Assembly: GCF_014650675.1 (NCBI RefSeq)
Contig: NZ_BMVK01000001.1
Coordinates: 930,001-994,000, forward strand
Direction: 5' to 3'
Origin: Streptomyces anulatus
GTDB lineage: Bacteria > Actinomycetota > Actinomycetes > Streptomycetales > Streptomycetaceae
Length of the DNA stretch: 64,000 nucleotides
In this document: positions 31,770 through 40,702 of the stretch, in pieces
Layout of the letters: each line of letters starts with the position of its first letter
How positions within the stretch are numbered: the first letter of the stretch is position 1
Translations under genes and position numbers: made by a program
The notes under the pieces: model-generated
What the model was told of the DNA's origin: nothing
The model's database searches: none
Seen by the model: only the letters and a program-made list of their open reading frames with translations

Positions 31770-33698
31770 CTACTTGTTGACGACGCTGAGCGGCAGGAGC
31801 TTCTTGCCGGTCGGGCCGATCTGGATGTCCAGGTCGAGCTGCGGGCAGACGCCGCAGTCGAAGCAGGGGGTCCAGCGGCAGTCCTCGACCTCGGTCTCGT
31901 CGAGCGCGTCCTGCCAGTCCTCCCAGAGCCAGTCCTTGTCCAGGCCGGAATCGAGGTGGTCCCAGGGCAGGACCTCCTCGTAGGTGCGCTCGCGGGTGGT
32001 GTACCAGTCGACGTCGACCCCGAACTCGGGCAGCGTCTTCCCGGCGCAGTTCATCCAGAGGTCGTAGCTGAAGTGCTCGCGCCAGCCGTCGAAGCGGCCG
32101 CCGGACTCGTAGACCGCGCGGATGACGGAGCCGACGCGCCGGTCGCCGCGCGAGAGGAGTCCCTCGACGATGCCGGGCTTGCCGTCGTGGTAGCGGAAGC
32201 CGATGGAGCGGCCGTACTTCTTGTCGCCGCGGATCTTGTCGCGGAGCTTCTTCAGCCGGGCGTCGGTGTCCTCGGCGCTGAGCTGCGGGGCCCACTGGAA
32301 GGGGGTGTGCGGCTTGGGGACGAAGCCGCCGATGGAGACCGTGGCGCGGATGTCGTTCTGGCCGGAGACCTCGCGGCCCTTGGCGATGACGTTGACCGCC
32401 ATGTCGCCGATCTGGAGGACGTCCTCGTCGGTCTCGGTGGGGAGGCCGCACATGAAGTACAGCTTCACCTGACGCCAGCCGTTGCCGTACGCGGTGGCGA
32501 CCGTCCGGATCAGGTCCTCCTCCGAGACCATCTTGTTGATGACCTTACGCATGCGCTCGGAGCCGCCCTCGGGGGCGAAGGTGAGTCCGGAGCGGCGGCC
32601 GTTGCGGGTCAGCTCGTTGGCCAGGTCGACGTTGAACGCGTCGACGCGGGTCGAGGGCAGCGAGAGGCCGACCTTGTCCTCGGTGTAGCGGTCGGCGAGG
32701 CCCTTGGCGATGTCGCCGATCTCGCTGTGGTCGGCGGAGGAGAGCGAGAGCAGGCCGACCTCCTCGAAGCCGGTCGCCTTGAGGCCCTTCTCGACCATCT
32801 CGCCGATGCCGGTGATGCTTCGCTCCCGCACGGGGCGCGTGATCATGCCGGCCTGGCAGAAACGGCAGCCGCGGGTGCAGCCGCGGAAGATCTCCACGGA
32901 CATCCGCTCGTGCACGGTCTCCGCGAGCGGGACGAGCGGCTGCTTGGGGTAGGGCCACTCGTCGAGGTCCATCACCGTGTGCTTGGAGACCCGCCACGGC
33001 ACGCCGGACCGGTTGGGCACGACGCGGCCGATGCGGCCGTCGGGGAGGTACTCGACGTCGTAGAAGCGCGGGACGTAGACCCCGCCGGTCTTCGACAGCC
33101 GGAAGAGCACCTCGTCACGGCCGCCGGGGCGGCCCTCGGCCTTCCAGGCGCGGATGATCTCGGTGATCTCCAGGACGGCCTGCTCGCCGTCGCCGACGAC
33201 CGCGCAGTCGATGAAGTCCGCGATCGGCTCGGGGTTGAACGCGGCGTGGCCGCCCGCGAGGACGATCGGGTGGTCCACGTCACGGTCCTTGGACTCCAGC
33301 GGGATGCCCGCGAGGTCCAGGGCGGTGAGCATGTTGGTGTAGCCCAGCTCGGTGGAGAAGCTCAGTCCGAAGACGTCGAACGCGCCGACGGGGCGGTGGC
33401 TGTCCACGGTGAACTGCGGCACGTTGTGCTCGCGCATCAGCGCTTCGAGGTCCGGCCAGACGCTGTACGTGCGCTCGGCGAGGACGCCTTCGCGCTCGTT
33501 GAGCACCTCGTAGAGGATCATGACGCCCTGGTTGGGGAGTCCGACCTCGTAGGCGTCGGGGTACATGAGGGTCCAGCGGACGTCGCAGCTGTCCCACTCC
33601 TTGACGGTGGAGTTCAGCTCACCGCCGACGTACTGGATGGGCTTCTGCACATGCGGGAGCAGAGCTTCGAGCTGTGGGAAGACCGATGCGGCAGACAT
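31770..33698 (-). CDS. TIGR03960 family B12-binding-domain radical SAM protein
   Basis: 642 aa. An N-terminal cobalamin-binding-like region (about 40-200) precedes the radical SAM core with the cluster motif CTRGCRFC near residue 270 and LTFAPEGGSERMRKVINK. The C-terminal region ends with a Cys-rich CFDCGVCPQLDLD. The family is conserved in actinobacteria beside rne and the DUF2344 protein; the reaction is not known, with RNA or protein methylthiolation or methylation among the possibilities. It lies 52 bases after the CYTH/CHAD gene. Confidence 0.92.
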   Translation of the reverse strand: MSAASVFPQLEALLPHVQKPIQYVGGELNSTVKEWDSCDVRWTLMYPDAYEVGLPNQGVMILYEVLNEREGVLAERTYSVWPDLEALMREHNVPQFTVDSHRPVGAFDVFGLSFSTELGYTNMLTALDLAGIPLESKDRDVDHPIVLAGGHAAFNPEPIADFIDCAVVGDGEQAVLEITEIIRAWKAEGRPGGRDEVLFRLSKTGGVYVPRFYDVEYLPDGRIGRVVPNRSGVPWRVSKHTVMDLDEWPYPKQPLVPLAETVHERMSVEIFRGCTRGCRFCQAGMITRPVRERSITGIGEMVEKGLKATGFEEVGLLSLSSADHSEIGDIAKGLADRYTEDKVGLSLPSTRVDAFNVDLANELTRNGRRSGLTFAPEGGSERMRKVINKMVSEEDLIRTVATAYGNGWRQVKLYFMCGLPTETDEDVLQIGDMAVNVIAKGREVSGQNDIRATVSIGGFVPKPHTPFQWAPQLSAEDTDARLKKLRDKIRGDKKYGRSIGFRYHDGKPGIVEGLLSRGDRRVGSVIRAVYESGGRFDGWREHFSYDLWMNCAGKTLPEFGVDVDWYTTRERTYEEVLPWDHLDSGLDKDWLWEDWQDALDETEVEDCRWTPCFDCGVCPQLDLDIQIGPTGKKLLPLSVVNK

Positions 33699-33750
33699 CT
33701 CGCGAACCTTCGTGAGCCGGCAGGGGTGACCATCCAGCGTACCCCGGTAC

Positions 33751-35277
33751 TCACGCCCTCAGATCCGCGCGCAGTCCGGGGGCGCTCGCGCGGGCCCAGA
33801 CCTCGGGCAGCTCGCGCTCCCGGGCCTCGGCCGCGGCCTCCTCCTGTCCGTACAGGAGCCCCCAGGTGAACGCGGTCTCCCCCGCCGCGTGCGACTGGAT
33901 CGCGAGCATGCGCAGGGCCTCGCGGGCGACGACGCTGTCCTGGTGGTCGCCGAGGACCGTCTGCACGGCCTTCACACGTTTGGTGAAGCGTTTGGCGGGC
34001 TTGCCGAGCGCCGGCCGGGCCGCCTCGCCCGCGTACCGGGCGCGTTTGGCGGCCTTGCGGGCCTCGTGCAGCGCCGCGTCGCGCTCCGGTCCGGGCGGCT
34101 GTCCGAGCGCGTGGCCGACGCGGGTGGCTAGGCGTTCGTAGTCCTTGAGCACCGCCCGGGGCAGGGCCTTGCCGGGCGCGCGGCCGGCGGCGGGGCGCAG
34201 GGGCGGGTCGGCGCTCAGCGCGTCGAGGGCGTCCAGGAGGTCCAGATACCGCTTCCCGTCCAGTACGTCGATGATCCTGCGGCGCGATCCGGTGCGGCGG
34301 GCGGCCGACCAGGCGCGGAGGCGGCCGCGCACCGGGCCGAGCGTCAGGGTGGCGGGCAGGGCCTCGATGCGGGAGCCGAGGCGCTCGTCCAGGACCTCCT
34401 GGTCGCGGTCGAGGCCCAGTTCGGCGGCGAGCCACTTGAGCTCCGCGCCGAGGGGGTCGGTGGCCTCGCGGTCGAGGATCTTGCGGTGGGTCTTGAAGGT
34501 GCTGCGCAGCCTGCGGGTGGCGACACGCATTCTGTGCACGGAGTCGGGCAGGTCGCGGCGGACGGCGGGGTCGAGGTCGACGATCGTGCGGATCTGTTCG
34601 CGTACGTAGGCGAGGACGTGGTCGCCCGCGGTCCGGGGCCCGTCCGGTTCCGGTCGCTTCCCCCGGTGTTCGGGGGCCGTCTCGGCCAGGGCCCGGGCGA
34701 GCTTGGAGGCGGAGCCGGCGGGGCGCACCCCGGCCTTGCGCAGCCGCTTCTCGACGGCGTCCAGGATCGCGGGGTCGCCGTCGTCGGCCAGCTCCACCTC
34801 GATCTCGGTCCAGACGGCCGTGGTGCCGGTGCCCTCCCCCGCGAGCCGCTCGGCGCGCACCCGGTCGATGCTGACCTCGGCGAGGAGGGTGCCGTCGGCG
34901 GCGGTCAGGTGGTGGACGTCACGGGCGGAGAGCAGCCGGACGACGGGGGTGATCTCCGCGTGGCGGACCCGGGAGCGCAGGAGGGCGGCCAGCGGGGGCG
35001 GCAGGGTGTCGGCGAGCGGCTCGCGGATCTCGTCGCGGATGCCGGTGGCGACGGGGAACTTCAGGTGCCAGCCCTCGTCCGCCCCGCCGGTCCTGCGGCG
35101 CAGGGTGAGGGCGTCGGCGGCGAGGCGGAGGTCGGCGGTGTCGTAGTAGACGGCGTCGAGCTCGGTCAGGCCGTGGTGGACCGTCCGGTCGACCCCGGCC
35201 GCCCGGGTCAGGTCGGGCAGCCGGGTGTCGTCGGTGGCTTCGTACTTCCGCTCGATCTCGCGCTTGGTGTCCGCCAT
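33751..35277 (-). CDS. CYTH and CHAD domain protein
   Basis: 508 aa. The N-terminal CYTH domain begins with the ExExK signature (EIERK, residues 7-11) and includes AVYYDTADLRLAADALTLRRRTGG. The C-terminal CHAD domain (about 225-500) has the basic VHRMRVATRRLRSTFK and HEARKAAKRARYAGE helices that bind polyphosphate. Such fusions are linked to inorganic polyphosphate binding or triphosphate hydrolysis. It starts 29 bases after the rodA stop, so it may be co-transcribed with the cell-elongation genes. The catalytic activity of this copy is not established. Confidence 0.92.
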   Translation of the reverse strand: MADTKREIERKYEATDDTRLPDLTRAAGVDRTVHHGLTELDAVYYDTADLRLAADALTLRRRTGGADEGWHLKFPVATGIRDEIREPLADTLPPPLAALLRSRVRHAEITPVVRLLSARDVHHLTAADGTLLAEVSIDRVRAERLAGEGTGTTAVWTEIEVELADDGDPAILDAVEKRLRKAGVRPAGSASKLARALAETAPEHRGKRPEPDGPRTAGDHVLAYVREQIRTIVDLDPAVRRDLPDSVHRMRVATRRLRSTFKTHRKILDREATDPLGAELKWLAAELGLDRDQEVLDERLGSRIEALPATLTLGPVRGRLRAWSAARRTGSRRRIIDVLDGKRYLDLLDALDALSADPPLRPAAGRAPGKALPRAVLKDYERLATRVGHALGQPPGPERDAALHEARKAAKRARYAGEAARPALGKPAKRFTKRVKAVQTVLGDHQDSVVAREALRMLAIQSHAAGETAFTWGLLYGQEEAAAEARERELPEVWARASAPGLRADLRA

Positions 35278-35306
35278 ATACGGACACCTACCCGCGTGGG
35301 CCGGGT

Positions 35307-36500
35307 TCAGGCGGACAACGGCCGTTGCACCCTGATGGACTGCAACAGCCCGATCGCCACCCAGACGGCGAACATCGAGGATCCGCCGTAGGAGACGAAG
35401 GGCAGCGGCAGCCCGGCGACCGGCATGATGCCGAGCGTCATGCCGATGTTCTCGAAGGACTGGAAGGCGAACCAGGCGATGATCCCGGCGGCGACGACCG
35501 TGCCGTACAGCTCGGTGGTCTCGCGGGCGATCCGGCAGGCGCGCCACAGGATGACGCCCAGGAGCAGGAGGATCAGTCCCGCGCCGAGGAAGCCCAGCTC
35601 CTCGCCGGCGACGGTGAAGACGAAGTCGGTCTGCTGCTCGGGCACGAACTGACCGGTGGTCTGGGTGCCTTCGAAGAGCCCGGTGCCGGTGAGCCCGCCG
35701 GAGCCGATCGCGATACGGGCCTGGTTGGTGTTGTAGCCGACGCCCGCCGGGTCGAGCGCGGGGTTGGCGAAGGCGGCGAAGCGGGCGATCTGGTAGTCGT
35801 CGAGCAGGCCGAGCTGCCAGACGGCGACGGCTCCGCCCGCGCCCGCGCCGATGAGGCCGAAGACCCAGCGGTTGGAGGCGCCGGAGGCCAGCAGGATGCC
35901 GAGGACGATGACGGCCATGACCATCACCGAGCCGAGGTCCGGCATGAGCATGACGATGGCCATGGGGATGGCCGCGAGGCCCAGCGCCTTGGCGACGGTC
36001 CGGTGGTCGGGGTGGGCCTGGTCGCCCGCGTCCACGCGGGCCGCCAGCAGCATCGCCATCACGAGGATGATGGTGATCTTCGTGAACTCGGAGGGCTGGA
36101 TCGAGAAGCCGGCGGGGAGCTTGATCCACGCGTGGGCGCCGTTGACCGTGGTGCCGAGCGGGGTGAGGACCGCCAGGACCAGCAGCACCGAGATGCCGTA
36201 GAGGACCGGGACGGCCCCGCGCAGCGTGCGGTGGCCGAGCCAGATCGTGCCGATCATCAGGGCGAGGCCGATGCCGGTGTTGAGGGCGTGCCGCAGGAGG
36301 AAGAAGTACGGATCGCCCTGGGTGAGGTGGTCGCGGTTGCGGGTCGCGGACCACACGAGCAGCGCGCCGAGGAACGAGAGCGCGAGCGCGGCTCCGAGCA
36401 GCGGCCAGTCCAGCCGCCGCAGGAGGGAGTCCCGGGCGGTCAGCTTGGCCCAGGAGCCCTGGTCGGGGCCGTACCGGGAGACGGAGAATCCACCTGCCAT
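35307..36500 (-). CDS. rodA: RodA-type SEDS peptidoglycan polymerase
   Basis: 397 aa, ten predicted membrane helices. SEDS hallmarks: NGAHAWIKLPAGFSIQPSEFTKI, GLTGTGLFEGTQTTGQFVPEQQTDFVF and the C-terminal LPLPFVSYGGSSM. It polymerises lipid II together with the class B PBP encoded just upstream. Its ATG overlaps the PBP2 stop by one base (TGATG), so the pair is translationally coupled. A role in spore-wall or sidewall synthesis follows from the mre context. Confidence 0.96.
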   Translation of the reverse strand: MAGGFSVSRYGPDQGSWAKLTARDSLLRRLDWPLLGAALALSFLGALLVWSATRNRDHLTQGDPYFFLLRHALNTGIGLALMIGTIWLGHRTLRGAVPVLYGISVLLVLAVLTPLGTTVNGAHAWIKLPAGFSIQPSEFTKITIILVMAMLLAARVDAGDQAHPDHRTVAKALGLAAIPMAIVMLMPDLGSVMVMAVIVLGILLASGASNRWVFGLIGAGAGGAVAVWQLGLLDDYQIARFAAFANPALDPAGVGYNTNQARIAIGSGGLTGTGLFEGTQTTGQFVPEQQTDFVFTVAGEELGFLGAGLILLLLGVILWRACRIARETTELYGTVVAAGIIAWFAFQSFENIGMTLGIMPVAGLPLPFVSYGGSSMFAVWVAIGLLQSIRVQRPLSA

Positions 36501-38722
36501 CAGGGTTGCCTCCCCGTCGACGCCGGTGATCCGGTGAGTCCGGGCTGGCCTCCGGGCGGCAGGGGCAACTGGGGCTCCTGTCCCCCCGGCTGCTCCTCGG
36601 GCTCGACCGGAGTGGGGTCGTAGGGCTTGACCTTCGGCGCGTAGATCGAGCCGTCGGGCTGGATCTTCGGCAGCGCCTTCTGGGGCTTCGGCAGCAAGGC
36701 CCTCTTCTTGTCCTGGTTGCCCTCGGCGTCGAGGCCGTAGAGCGCGTCGTAGATCTTGCGGACTGCGGGTCCGGCGGAGCCGGAGCCGGTGCCGCCCTGG
36801 GAGATCGTCATGACGATCGTGTAGTCGTCGGTGTAGGTCGCGAACCAGCCGGTGGTCTGCTTGCCGTACACCTGGGCCGTACCGGTCTTGGCGCGCATCG
36901 GGATCTTGTCCTGCGGCCAGCCGCCGAACCGCCAGGCGGCGGTGCCGCCGGGCTCGACCACCGAGCGCAGCCCCTTGTCGAGGTCCTTGATGGTCTGGGC
37001 GCTGACCGGGAGCTTGCCGCCGACCTTGGGCTTGATCTCCTGGACGGTCTTGCCGTCGGGGCTGATCACGGCCTTGCCGACGGTGGGCTCGTGGAGGGTG
37101 CCGCCGTTGCTGATGGCGGCGTAGGCGGTGGCCATCTGGATGGGCGTGACGAGCACGTCACCCTGGCCGATCGAGTAGTTGATGCTGTCGTAGGCCTTGA
37201 GCTGATTGCCTTCGAGGCAGCTCTCGTAGGCGATCTGCTGGACGTAGGTGCCGCCCTTCTTGCCCTCCTTGCACCAGGCGTCCTTGTTGGCCTCCCAGAA
37301 GTCCTGCTTCCACTGGCGGTCCGGGATGCGGCCCTTGACCTCGTTGGGCAGGTCGATGCCGGTCTCGGCGCCGAGCCCGAAGTCACGGGCGGTGCGGTAG
37401 AACCAGTCCTTGGCGTCCTTCTTCGGCTTTATGCCGCCGTCCTTCGCCCACTCCTCGTGGCCGAGACGGTAGAAGACGGTGTTGCAGGAGTACTTGAGCG
37501 CGTCGCCGAGGGTGATGGGGCCGTGCCCCTGGGACTCGAAGTTGGCGAACGTCTGGTTGCCGAGGCTGTACGAGCTGCTGCACTGGTAGAGGTCGTTGAA
37601 GTCGTGACCGGCGCGCACGGCGGCGCTCGCCGACACCACCTTGAAGATCGAGCCGGCCGGGGCCTGGCCCTGGATGCCCCGGTTGAGCAGCGGGTAGTTG
37701 GACTTCTTGCTCGTGAGCTTGGCGTACTGCTTGCCGGAGATGCCGCCGACCCAGTCGTTGGGGTCGTAGTCGGGCTGGGAGGCCATCGACACGATGCGGC
37801 CCGTCTTCGACTCCATCACGACGACGGCGCCGGAGTCGGCCTCGTACTTACGGCCGGTGATCTTGTCGGTCTCGCCGCGGACCAGCTTCATCGCGGCGGC
37901 GAGCTCGTGCTCGGCGACCGCCTGGACGCGGGCGTCGAGGCTGGTGACGAGCGTGGAGCCGGCCACCGCCGGGTCGCTCTCCGCCTCGCCCATGACGCGG
38001 CCGAGGTTGTCGACCTCGTAGCGGGTGACGCCCGCCTTGCCGCGCAGTTCCTTGTCGTAGGTGCGCTCGATCCCCGACCGGCCGACCTGGTCGGAGCGGA
38101 GGTAGGGCGACGGGCCGTCCTGCGCCTTCTGGATCTCGTCGTCGGTGACGGGCGAGAGGTAGCCGAGGACCTGTGCGGTCCTCGCCTTGGCGGGTGCCGC
38201 GTAGCGGCGTACGGCGGTGGGTTCGGCGGTGATGCCGGGGAAGTCCTCGGCGCGCTCGCGAATCTGGAGGGCCTGCTGGGTGGTGGCCTCGTCGGTGACC
38301 GGGATCGGCTGGTAGGGCGATCCGTTCCAGCAGGGCTGGGGGGTCTTGGAGTCGCAGAGGCGGACCTTGTCCTGGACGTCCTTCGCCTTCATGTCCAGGA
38401 CGTCGGCGAGACGGGTGAGGACGCCGACGCCGTCGTCCTTCATCTTCAGCAGCTCGGTGCGGCTCGCGGAGACGACGAGGCGGGTCTCGTTGTCGGCGAG
38501 CGGCACGCCGCGGGCGTCGAGGATCGAGCCGCGCACGGCGGGCTGGACGACCTGCTGCACACCGTTGCCCGCGGCTTCGGCGGTGTACTCGTCGCCGTTG
38601 CGGATCTGGAGGTACCACAGCCGCCCGCCGAGGGTGAGCAGCAGCGAGAAGACGAGGACCTGGATGACGATGAGCCGGATCTGGACCCGCTGGGTCCGCC
38701 CGGTCTCGGGAATGTTGCTCAC
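36500..38722 (-). CDS. mrdA: Penicillin-binding protein 2 (class B, MrdA)
   Basis: 740 aa. N-terminal membrane anchor (about 14-36), PBP dimerisation domain, then transpeptidase domain with SxxK in PAGSIFKVV near 357, SxN in KYSCNT, and KTG in MRAKTGTAQVYG near 612. The C-terminus is Pro-rich. It cross-links peptidoglycan made by RodA. The GTG at 38722 has a strong GGGGGGA upstream. Gene order mreC-mreD-mrdA-rodA is conserved in Streptomyces. Confidence 0.96.
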   Translation of the reverse strand: MSNIPETGRTQRVQIRLIVIQVLVFSLLLTLGGRLWYLQIRNGDEYTAEAAGNGVQQVVQPAVRGSILDARGVPLADNETRLVVSASRTELLKMKDDGVGVLTRLADVLDMKAKDVQDKVRLCDSKTPQPCWNGSPYQPIPVTDEATTQQALQIRERAEDFPGITAEPTAVRRYAAPAKARTAQVLGYLSPVTDDEIQKAQDGPSPYLRSDQVGRSGIERTYDKELRGKAGVTRYEVDNLGRVMGEAESDPAVAGSTLVTSLDARVQAVAEHELAAAMKLVRGETDKITGRKYEADSGAVVVMESKTGRIVSMASQPDYDPNDWVGGISGKQYAKLTSKKSNYPLLNRGIQGQAPAGSIFKVVSASAAVRAGHDFNDLYQCSSSYSLGNQTFANFESQGHGPITLGDALKYSCNTVFYRLGHEEWAKDGGIKPKKDAKDWFYRTARDFGLGAETGIDLPNEVKGRIPDRQWKQDFWEANKDAWCKEGKKGGTYVQQIAYESCLEGNQLKAYDSINYSIGQGDVLVTPIQMATAYAAISNGGTLHEPTVGKAVISPDGKTVQEIKPKVGGKLPVSAQTIKDLDKGLRSVVEPGGTAAWRFGGWPQDKIPMRAKTGTAQVYGKQTTGWFATYTDDYTIVMTISQGGTGSGSAGPAVRKIYDALYGLDAEGNQDKKRALLPKPQKALPKIQPDGSIYAPKVKPYDPTPVEPEEQPGGQEPQLPLPPGGQPGLTGSPASTGRQP

Positions 38723-38783
38723 GGGGTCCCCCCGGCGATGGTCCGGCTGGGGGTACGGGGGTCGCCCCCCGGGAAATACAGCC

Positions 38784-39449
38784 TCACAGCCGCTTGACCC
38801 CCTTGATCCTGCCCGCGCGGGCGGCGCGGTTGCGGGCGGCCTTGACGCGCAGGCCGCCGCGCTGGTTGCCGATCCGCAGACCGGTGCCCGAGGCCAGCCA
38901 GCCGGCGGCGACGTCGTTGCCGCCGGACGAGGACTCGGCCAGCGGATCGTTCTCGGTGCGTCTGGCCAGCGCCATGATGAGCGGCACCGTGAAGGGCGCC
39001 AGCAGCAGGTCGTAGATCGCGGCCGTGAACAGCAGGCTGCCCAGGCCCACATGGCGGGCAGCGGTGTCGCCGACGAGCGCGCCGACGCCCGCGTACAGCA
39101 GGGTCGAGCCGATCGCGGCGGCGACGACCACGGCCATCGGGGCGAAGGCCGACTTCAGCTGCCCGTTCTCCGGCCGGGCCAGGCCCGCGAGGTAGCCGAT
39201 GACGCAGAGCACCAGGGCGTAGCGCCCGGCGGCGTGGTCGGCGGGCGGGGCGAGGTCCGCGAGGAGGCCCGCGCCGAAGCCGATGAGGGAGCCGCTGACC
39301 GGCCCGTACACGAAGGCGAGCCCGAGGACGGTGAGGAGCAGCAGATCGGGGACGGCCCCGGGGAGCTGGAGGCGGGCGAGGACGGATACCTGGACGACGA
39401 GGGCGACGACGACCAGGACGATGGAGAGCAGAGTCCGGTTGATGCGCAT
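38784..39449 (-). CDS. mreD: Rod shape-determining protein MreD
   Basis: 221 aa with five to six membrane helices (LSIVLVVVALVVQVSVLA at the N-terminus; LLLLTVLGLAFVYGP). The C-terminal 50 residues are basic and cytoplasmic-looking, rich in Arg and Lys. It starts 11 bases after mreC and precedes the PBP2 gene by 61 bases. Confidence 0.92.
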   Translation of the reverse strand: MRINRTLLSIVLVVVALVVQVSVLARLQLPGAVPDLLLLTVLGLAFVYGPVSGSLIGFGAGLLADLAPPADHAAGRYALVLCVIGYLAGLARPENGQLKSAFAPMAVVVAAAIGSTLLYAGVGALVGDTAARHVGLGSLLFTAAIYDLLLAPFTVPLIMALARRTENDPLAESSSGGNDVAAGWLASGTGLRIGNQRGGLRVKAARNRAARAGRIKGVKRL

Positions 39450-39460
39450 GGGGATCAGCT

Positions 39461-40510
39461 CTACTCCTGGTCGTTGGCCGCGTTGTCGGGTTGGGCGTTG
39501 CCCTGCTGGTCGCCTGCCGCGTCACCGGCGGCGTCGCCGCCCGGCGTCTCGTTGATGTTGCCGACGACCTTGCCGGATCCGTCCACCAGGTCGCCGTTGG
39601 GCTGAACGGTGACGGTGACCGTGGGGGTCGGCTTCGGCTTCGTCTTGACGGGCCGCTTGGGCAGGACCGTGTCGCGCGGGTCCTCGCGGGGAGCCTGGAC
39701 GACGACGCCGACGATGTCGAGCTTGGTGAACCCGACGTACGGCTTCACGTAGACGGTCCGGGTCAGCGCGCCGCCGGAGGGGTCGACGCGGACGACCTCG
39801 CCGACCGGCACACCGGGCACGAAGGGCTTGTCCTTGCTGGAGCCGAAGGTGACGAGCCGGTCGCCGGCCTTCACCTTGGCCTTGCCGTTGAGGAACTGCA
39901 CCGACAGCGGGCGCGAGCCCTGGCCGGTGGCGAAGCCGAGCTCGTCGGTCTTCTCCATCCGGGTGCCGACGGTGAAGTCGGGGTCGTTGGCGAGCAGGAC
40001 CGTCGCGGTGTTGGGACCGACGGTGGTGACCCGGCCGACCAGTCCCTCCCCGTTGAGGACGGTCATGTCGCGGCGGATGCCGTCGTTCGCCCCGGCGTCG
40101 ATGGTGACCGTCCAGGAGAAGCCCTGGGCCGCTCCTATGGCGATGACCTCGGCGCCCTTGATGCCGTACTGTCCGGCGCCCGCGTTCTTCAGCATGGCGT
40201 CGAGCTGGCGGACCCGGCTGTTGGTGCGGTCGTCGCTGCCGAGCTTGGCCTTCAGCGCGGCGTTCTCCTGCTCCAGGGCGGAGATCTTGTCGTGCCGGTT
40301 GCCGGAGTCCCGTACCGCGCCTATGGCGTTGCCCACCGGGTCGACCGCTGCCGCCACGCCGTTCTCGACCGGCCCGAAGACGGTGGCCGCGGCCTGCCGC
40401 GCGCCGTCGACCGGTGACTCCTCGCCGCCTCGGATATCCACCGTGATCAGGGCGAATGCGATGGCGATCAGCAGCACCAGGAGCAGCCGGCTCTCTCGTG
40501 TGTCCCTCAC
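39461..40510 (-). CDS. mreC: Rod shape-determining protein MreC
   Basis: 349 aa: one N-terminal membrane helix (about 8-26), a coiled coil (about 74-92, ISALEQENAALKAKLG), and the two beta-barrel MreC domains with FSWTVTIDAGANDGIRRDMTVLNG. A Lys/Pro/Thr-rich stretch and a low-complexity GDAAGDAAGDQQGN end follow. The GTG at 40510 is used. The interval to mreB carries two inverted repeats, pointing to attenuation between mreB and mreCD. Confidence 0.95.
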   Translation of the reverse strand: MRDTRESRLLLVLLIAIAFALITVDIRGGEESPVDGARQAAATVFGPVENGVAAAVDPVGNAIGAVRDSGNRHDKISALEQENAALKAKLGSDDRTNSRVRQLDAMLKNAGAGQYGIKGAEVIAIGAAQGFSWTVTIDAGANDGIRRDMTVLNGEGLVGRVTTVGPNTATVLLANDPDFTVGTRMEKTDELGFATGQGSRPLSVQFLNGKAKVKAGDRLVTFGSSKDKPFVPGVPVGEVVRVDPSGGALTRTVYVKPYVGFTKLDIVGVVVQAPREDPRDTVLPKRPVKTKPKPTPTVTVTVQPNGDLVDGSGKVVGNINETPGGDAAGDAAGDQQGNAQPDNAANDQE

Positions 40511-40561
40511 GTGCGGCGGCCGTGCCTTCCTCGTCGGAATGTTCGTGCCTGTGTGTACGTC

Positions 40562-40611
40562 GCTGTACGTGTGTCCGCGTCGAGGTGTCTCCGCGTCGGT
40601 ACACGTACAGC
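40562..40611 (-). promoter_or_regulatory. Long-range inverted repeat in the mreC leader
   Basis: gctgtacgtgt (40562-40572) pairs perfectly with acacgtacagc (40601-40611). Between them tccgcgtcg occurs twice as a direct repeat. It lies 50-100 bases upstream of the mreC start. Confidence 0.45.
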
Positions 40612-40627
40612 AACGATCTATATCAAC

Positions 40628-40666
40628 GATCCGGCGGGCGGAGCGTCAGCGTCCGCTCGCCGGATC
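40628..40666 (-). terminator. Attenuator hairpin between mreB and mreC
   Basis: gatccggcg / cgccggatc outer stem with an inner gcgga/tccgc stem, 37 bases past the mreB stop. It fits a mainly monocistronic mreB message with partial read-through to mreCD. Confidence 0.55.
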
Positions 40667-40702
40667 GGGTGGTGTCCCCGGAGGGGCACCTCCCGAAGTG
40701 CT

